DNA from: Chinchilla lanigera
Lineage: Eukaryota > Chordata > Mammalia > Rodentia > Chinchillidae
Assembly (NCBI RefSeq): GCF_000276665.1
Contig: NW_004955405.1
Span: 12,422,214 to 12,486,213 of the forward strand
Direction: 5' to 3'
DNA length: 64,000 nucleotides
Positions within the stretch are counted from its first letter, which is position 1. Each line of letters opens with the position of its first letter. A program made the translations under genes and the position numbers. Of this stretch, positions 57,320-64,000 are shown piece by piece. The notes under the pieces were generated by a model that ran no database searches, was not told the origin of the DNA, and saw nothing but the letters and a program-made list of their open reading frames with translations.

Positions 57320-58140
57320 AAACCTTCTTAAAATTATATATTTTTAGACTAGGGAAAATCTGAGAACTACCCTATTAAAACATTTAGGAACAGTAAAATA
57401 ACAAGTTTGTTTGTCATTTGAATAATTGAAGGTGAGGCTGCTTTTATCCTAAAAATGTATTGGAAGGAGGCAAATAATGCTAATAAACAGGAAGGACTGG
57501 TAAAGATGAATTGAAACAGTCTTTGCTATAACAGCACACAGGGAAATAAGAATCAATGACCCAATGACCTGGGTGATGAAAGTGAGCGAATGCTCATTAA
57601 ATTTACATATGATGCCACAGTGGTGAGGGTTGCTTACAAGCTTGAGGAGAGGAACAGATTTCAAAATGCCTGCAGTATTTTAAAGAAGATCTCTTAAAAA
57701 CAAGAACACTTTTCAGCAATTCTTATATCAAAGTATACTTCTAAAACAAAACCAAATTATAGTAAATGAAAGGAAAGAATAGAAAGTGGGGAAAAAAATC
57801 CACAAGGGTCACGATGAACACGTATTTTTAAAAAGGGAATGATGATGGAAGTTTAACTTGGGCTATTCTGTCAACATATTCCATACCTAAAGCTTGAAAA
57901 TCTTTGCATGGTGACTCACTTACATCTATCATCTCTTATAGTACTAACGCCCTCATCCACAGCATAATGTTAACTAGACCAGGATTAATATGTAGAGAAC
58001 GTATGTACAGACTTTGTATACAAAATGCCTTGTTTTGCCTTACTTCAAAAATATATCATAACAATAGACATAAATCACATGAAATTAAAATAGTAATTAT
58101 GCTAAATGTAACTGTAACCATAAATCACATCCATCATTTA

Positions 58141-58345
58141 ATGACTAATTACTATGTACAAGACATTTTAGGAAATGCTTTTTACATGTATTACCTCATT
58201 TACTCCTAACAGAAAACTTGTAATGTAGGCACTTCTAACTCATTTTAGGTTTGCTGAAAATGAGGCTTACGTAGCCACAGGCTCAGGTATCTAGCAAATG
58301 GACAAGACAACATTTGATGTAAAAGTGCTTTCAGTCCCAATTCCA
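58141..58345 (-). mobile_element. MIR SINE
   Basis: TTACTATGTACAAGACATTT, ACATGTATTACCTCATTTAC, TAATGTAGGCACTTCTAACT and AAAATGAGGCTTACGTAGCC follow the antisense MIR order. Confidence 0.75.
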
Positions 58346-58599
58346 GGCTGTTATCTACAGAGCCCTTCACAAATAATATAGCTCATACCAAGTTATGATG
58401 TTAACAACCTCAGTGGATGGTGACTCCCGTGTTCAGGTCAGTCTACATCCTCTTATCCTGGTGGGCAGGGAATCTTGCAAGTATTTGCTGTCCAAATATT
58501 TCCAGAACCTTACTTCTTCTCACCACCTTCATTTGTACCATCCTGGTCTGAATCTCTGCCATACTACTGCACAAGTGTCCTGAGTTCTCTTTGCTTCTA

Positions 58600-59290
58600 C
58601 CTGCGGTTTGCTGCAGTCTCTCTTTAATGAAGTATGCAGAGTGATGTTTCTAAAACCTGTCAGATAATGCCAATTTCCCTTTTCTGGAAAAACTACAGTG
58701 ACTCCTCACCAAAAATAAAAATAAAGGCGAAGTCTTTACAGTGGGCAATAAGGCCATTCCTCGACTTCCATTCACCCTGTGCTTCCTGAGCTCGTGTAGC
58801 CTTCTGGTACTTGTTCTCTTTCTTTAGTTCTCATGATGTTCCCCTCCACGATGGGGTTCCTCTTCCAGGTGCTCCTTTTCTGAGTCCCACCCTGCTCCCT
58901 ACTAAATCAGGGCCTTTTAATTAGCGGTGTCCTATGTATAAAATGATGCTACTCCCAAGGATATCATGTTCCCCTTGAAACTTTACTATTATATCACCTT
59001 CTTGGGCATTTGCCTCAAAATGATGATACCATCATTCTTCTCCCTGCTCATTTCCTTTCTTCTGATCCACTCAGTATTTTGGCACTGATCACAGCCTCAA
59101 ACCATGACGCAGGTGGCCAGGGTTGTGTTTACTGTACTGTTAGCTCTCTGCTTTCTCCACAGTGAATGTAAGCGTCCTGAAAGGAGAGATCCGCGCTTAA
59201 ATTTTTGTCAACATGTTTTCAGTACCCACTACGCTCCTCCATATCATAGGCACTTCATAGGCGTTAACTGAGCCAAATTTTAAAGTAAAT
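58600..59290 (+). mobile_element. L2 LINE remnant
   Basis: AAACTACAGTGACTCCTCAC, GTGGGCAATAAGGCCATTCC, CTTCTTGGGCATTTGCCTCA and a final CATAGGCACTTCATAGGCGT follow the L2 3'-half order. Broken and non-coding. Confidence 0.65.
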
Positions 59291-62200
59291 GCTGGAGGAA
59301 AACAATAAAAGTTGAACATTTGGTGTTTCAGTGGGAAAAATCCTGTTTATAGGAATTAGGAAAAAATGTTGGCCCTTGGAACAGCATTAAGGAGTTCCGG
59401 CTTTCAGTTATAGAGTGGGAGGGACATTGTGTTGTAAGGTGCTTCTGTTTCCTAGTGGGCTCCATCTCATGTGGCTTTGTCCCAGCCCTGGGCTCTGCGT
59501 CCTCTTCTGTCAGCTCAGCTCTCTCCTTGCTGTTTCAGTCAGCGTGAGGCGCAGTCAGCCTATGTTCTGCCCTCCTTTTAGATCTTACTTTTCTAAACAG
59601 TTCCTTTCTCCTAGCTTCTGCTCTGTATAAGGACTCTCAACTGTGCACGTGCTATCATGTGTGGGTCATTATTTTTCCTCTTTTGTACATGCGTACATAC
59701 AGTATAGCATTGGATACATTATATTTATTAACTATAGCACCTGTAGTCATTTCTGTAATTCAGTTGGACTGAGTCATGTATACTGGAGTTGGACTTTTGG
59801 TCACATATATCATTAAAATCATAGTATTAATTGTTCTTGGAAGGTCTATTTTGCCACTGGACATCCATTTATTACCCCCTTTAAACTCCTATCTCTATAA
59901 CGTATGCTGTGATATTCAATTCACCTAAGATTATCTTAATGATGTGTTCAGGCTTCCGAGTGTCAGAGCTGAGATTCACATCTCCTTGTTTCTAATTATG
60001 CTCTTTCTGCTCTTCCAGGATACTTGCCTGTGTTGCCATTCTTTTAATGAGAATGATGATTTGACTTACAGTCTTTTGACACACACTAAGTAAGGCATTT
60101 TCCATGAAGGGAAAAACTACAGTACTATAAAGTAAGCAACACATTGGCATGCAAATTAAAAAATAAGGGCCATGAGATCTGGCAAGTAACAATCACTATT
60201 TGTGATCATTTGATTTAAATGTGAGCAAGCTTGAGACTGAGAAAAATTAAGTAAAGAAGAGAGAAGGAGGGTAGAAGAGAGAGATTGAATTTGAAATATT
60301 TGGAGCTAAAGCCTGTCAGAAAGGGCTAAAACTTTGCCTATCTCCACCCTGAAGGACTGAAGGCTAAAAGGTGAGAATAATTTGCTTAACATATAAATTT
60401 TCATTAGAGGAAGCCTGCTCACCCCTTCTTTGTCAAGGTCAAGGTCAAAGAAAGATAAATGCCTTAAATAACAGAAAGAAATTTCAGTTCATATTAGAAA
60501 GAGCCTCTTAACATAAGAGGCAATTAAACATTTTAATATGAACTATCCAGGATTATAAAATCTTTATTATTTAATATATTTGATATTATTTAAATAATAT
60601 TTAATATTATTTAAAAGTAAGTACAAAATATGCTCTTAGATTAGCAAACTAAATTGGAGGATTTCTCAATAAAACTCTCCAGAAACTCCGCTTCATGGGA
60701 CATTGTGGTTAAACAATATAATATAAAGTTCAGAGTTTATTAAAATTGCATTCATTTTTTATGTTTGTACTGTTCAGTTTCTACTTTTGCTATCAATATA
60801 GAAATGTAAATGATAAAAGCAGCAATATATTTGCTTCAGAAGTAGAATTGAAAAATTTAAAGATAATTCCCATCTGTCTCTGAATGGTCTACTGATCTGT
60901 GAAAATCATCGAAAGAATTTCCACACAGAATATTCTTTAGTGAGTCTAAAGAATGTTACCTGTCAGTGCTATCTTTGCATTTGGAATGAATCACTATTAT
61001 ATTAGACTAGAGATGATTGTAAGGGCTCATGAAAAGCAATGTTTGCCCCTGTAAAGACCATGTAAGTGGCAGTAGGAGGTAATTTCATAGATGTTTTTGT
61101 GACAAATACCTTTACCACTTACTGGTAAATTATTAATCTGTGAATTTTTCTGATGGAGGAAATTTTTCCTTTTGTGTATTTGATTCATTCCCCTTCGAAT
61201 GGTTTCTTTTTAAAAATTTTTCTCATACAAACATTAATACTAAATATTCAAGGCAGCTGATTTTTTCTTTCTTTATGGACTCTTGTACTGATCCCCACTA
61301 GATGATACTCTCTGGTTTAGCATTCGTAAAATGAAACTGAAAGAAAAAGCCTGTATGTAATGAACGTGGGTGGCAGGTTACTCAACAGTGTAAGGATTGG
61401 GTTAATCCCATTCAAAGGAATCGTATCTCCTTCTGCTCCTTGGTGTCCCATCCCTTTGCTCTTAACTAATCATTTAGATGGCTGCTTTTGGATTCCTCTA
61501 TCCATTCAACTCTGCTGAAATGCTTAAGAAGAGGCAGTGTTGGTTTTGCCTTTATTCTTCTGTGAAAGCCAGAGTAGTGATCACACGATATAAGAAGCTT
61601 AACAGCCAGCGCTGTATAAGTCAGTTTGCAGAACTTGACTGCTTGAGCTTCTGCAGCTTTCTGAAATTCTTTAGCTACAGTTCTTTAGTGTTTTGCTTTA
61701 TGCAGAAATCCCAGTTCTAATGACTTTTGTAATGGTTGCTCACCTATGCTAGATTTCATCAATAGTTATAATTAAGGATACGAGTTGCTACTTCAATTAG
61801 CATAAATGGAAATAGGCAAAGAGTAATTCATTTCTATAATGTGCATGTCTAATATGCAACTCTGATACCATTCAGCTAGAAGGCAGCTATAGTGCATTTC
61901 ACAAAACGATGGGGCTTTGGCTAACGGTACAAGGTCATTCAATTAGGAAGCTTGTGAATATCAAATTGTTTTATACTGAATATTCAGAGAAGAAATAGCA
62001 ATTCAGTATCAAAACTATAAAATGTAGGGATTAGCAAATATATATTCCCCTAGAATGGAATTAGAAGAGGGGAAATTTTAATGTTTTCAGTGTTTTTAGG
62101 ATGACAGAATTCTACAGTAATTAGAAAAGGAAAAGGAAGATGAACAAGCAAGATAACTGGAGTTAAGGATGGATATACTTACAAATGAAAACTCAAAAAG

Positions 62201-63743
62201 GAAGAGGTAAAGCTTCCTTTTCACAAAAAGAACATTTGGAGAAAATTCAGAATAAAGATACAGTGCAAGCACTGTGTTCTCATAACATTGGAAAAGATGG
62301 CCAGATGCTAAAATGAACTGAATTATCCTGCAGAATTACTGTGAAGATGTTGTGATTTAATACCCAATGGATGCTTATTTTTAATCAACTCTTGGTATAC
62401 ATATTGATATAGTACTGCAGAAACATCTTGCAAAACCTCATGTGGTTCTGAGTGTTACATAGAAGGTTCAAAAGGGTTATCCTCCAAATTATTTTATTAT
62501 TAGGGCTTTCTTTTATTACTATTTTAAAAAGTGAATCCAAAGATTTTCTATTCTTATTATTAATAATGGCATTTATGAAGTACTGGGCTATTCACCTTAC
62601 TGTTTCACCAAAGACATAAAACTCAGAACTTCAATTGCAAACAGGTCAAACTTTTGTACCACTTGGGACTGATATAATTCTAGTTGAGCAACAATCAAAA
62701 CCCTTTCTGTTTGGACCAAATAGCCTTTCTGAAGGTAAATGTGCTATTTCCTTTAAAATGACAAAAATGTTTTTTGGGCACACTTGTACAGATATTTTCA
62801 GGGGTTCTTTCAGTGAACACCAAGGATGACTTGATAACCTACTGGGAAAATTATCTAGAGACTACAAGTTGTACACATCTGTTGCCATCCATGCTACTGC
62901 ATATTTCTTTGCAGCATTGAAATTGAGGTGTTCATTTTTTTGCTTTTAAAAATAAAAAGCTATTTAGTTTTTTTTTTTTCTATTTTGAGTTGTCTTTATA
63001 TCAGTATTAGGAGGCTGGAGTGTGATGTCTTTCAACATTTCTTACCTTTAAAGAACCGAGATTAAAAAAAGAAAGTGAAAAAAAAATAGCAATTGTCTCT
63101 AGGGAATTTTCCCAAGCAGGAGAACTTGAGTACAGAATTTTCAGTGTTTCATAGAGAGAAGAAAAGACAAAGCCAAAGGTGAGAAGTTTAATGGGAGCCC
63201 TCCCATAAAGCCAGGACCCTAAAGTGCTCCATTTCTGCAGAAAGATGAACTAGAAATAAACCTACCTTATCCCCAAGAGATCCCAAAGAACCTCCCTCTT
63301 CCAACTTCGGCAGCAAGTGAAGAGGAAAAGAAAATCACCCTTAAAAATTTGCAACTGCAAGCAACCTTGATTGGCATGGAATCTCACATTAAAAGTACCT
63401 TGGTCCTCCTCAGACCTCAAGCCAAGATTTAATTTAAAATGGTTATCCTAGACTAGCGGTTCCCCAGATATCAACCAGAAACTAAAATAAATCATATCTA
63501 GAAAAAAACCTACCTTCATATCATAGTTAAAAGATTTCTACATATAAATTCTAAGGAAAAAGAAATGTAATATAAAGAAATCATCAGGCACAAGAGGAAA
63601 CATATTTCCATGAACAAGTTACAACAGAAAAAACTGAGTACAGATCAGTTATGTAAATGATTAGCATATTAAATACACTTTTTATAAATTGCTACAAGTA
63701 CTATAGAATATACTCTTTTGTAGGCTATCAACATATACAATAT
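59291..63743. other. Unique AT-rich intron
   Basis: No repeat family or coding segment was recognised. A self-complementary AT block lies near 60560-60620 (ATATTTGATATTATTTAAAT). A GC-richer patch at 59400-59640 holds a 71-codon frame without a domain. Confidence 0.4.
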
Positions 63744-63925
63744 TGTAAGTGGTACCTCAGTTCACAAACTTAATTTGTCCCACAGTTCAGGGGAAGTTGG
63801 CCTTGGTCATGGTAGTCACCCAATGCATAGTTTGTCATCAGAAGCAAAATCATGCTCACTGCATGTGTTCACAAACCGAGCTGTTTGCGAACAGAATCAT
63901 TCTTGAACTGAGTTATTACCATACA
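63744..63925. mobile_element. Tigger-like DNA transposon remnant
   Basis: GTGGTACCTCAGTTCACAAA, ACAAACCGAGCTGTTTGCGA and CTTGAACTGAGTTATTACC resemble the terminal region of a Tigger-type element (tggtacctcggttcacgaac) and its reversed end. Orientation was not resolved. Confidence 0.55.
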
Positions 63926-64000
63926 TTAATAAGTTGAGGAAATGAAAGAGATTTTAAGATATTAGAGAGAACAACTATTTCAGATTCTTAGAAATGAAAA

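Larger units (their letters stand above)
48892..64000 (+). other. TRHDE: TRHDE intron (5' part)
   Basis: These are the first 15.1 kb of the intron that follows the DWIAYKK exon. No further TRHDE coding segment was found. The first 7 kb are dominated by L1 remnants with nested insertions. The remainder is mostly unique AT-rich sequence with MIR, L2, ID and DNA-transposon fragments. Confidence 0.85.

Overview
The window is mammalian nuclear DNA lying inside one protein-coding gene on the + strand. Three exons with consensus splice sites encode consecutive pieces of an M1-family zinc aminopeptidase that I recognise as TRHDE (thyrotropin-releasing-hormone degrading ectoenzyme, pyroglutamyl-peptidase II). 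They lie at 19258-19412, 22195-22308 and 48754-48891. Together they give 135 whole codons plus a split codon, and they contain the AAMEN substrate-binding motif and the complete HEXXH-X18-E zinc site. Everything else is intron: the end of one intron (1-19257), two whole introns (about 2.8 kb and 26.4 kb) and the start of a fourth (48892-64000). I see no other gene, no RNA gene and no CRISPR array.

The repeats point to a rodent. There are tRNA-Ala-like ID SINEs (at least nine), B1 SINEs with the internal 29-bp duplication, and an old composite joining B1 and ID sequence. No B2 SINE was found in 64 kb, which argues against a mouse/rat/hamster-type muroid. A squirrel-related or castorimorph (beaver, kangaroo rat, gopher) lineage fits better, but the species is not resolved here. 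Older mammal-wide repeats (L2, MIR, MER5/Tigger-type DNA transposons, L1M, MLT1/MaLR) fill much of the rest.

Layout. 1-19 kb: part of a MaLR provirus, MaLR solo LTRs, Tigger- and MER5-like DNA transposons, ID SINEs, and an MLT1-like LTR split by an L1 that was itself hit by an ID. 19.2-22.3 kb: the two active-site exons. 23-34 kb: an L1M fragment; a 4.5-kb class III-like endogenous retrovirus with two LTRs, a tRNA-Ser-type primer site, decayed gag/pro/pol and no visible env; an unidentified 449-bp retro-insert. 34-40 kb: a B1, an inverted pair of ID SINEs, a 100-N assembly gap that probably replaces a young L1-type insertion, and a 1.26-kb polyadenylated retrocopy built from antisense L1 plus a DNA transposon. 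40-48.7 kb: L2 and L1 remnants and a solo ERVL-type LTR. 48.75-48.89 kb: the third exon. 50-55 kb: a long antisense L1 carrying an ID, two B1-type SINEs and an unexplained 477-bp insert made of about 100-bp tandem units. 55-64 kb: mostly unique AT-rich intron with MIR, L2, ID and Tigger-like pieces.

I found no new multi-gene system. The points most worth checking are the assembly-gap insertion, the 38.4-39.7 kb retrocopy, the 51.5-52.0 kb tandem-unit insert and the tRNA-Ser-primed ERV. Repeat names come from recognition by eye; edges without a stated target-site duplication are approximate.
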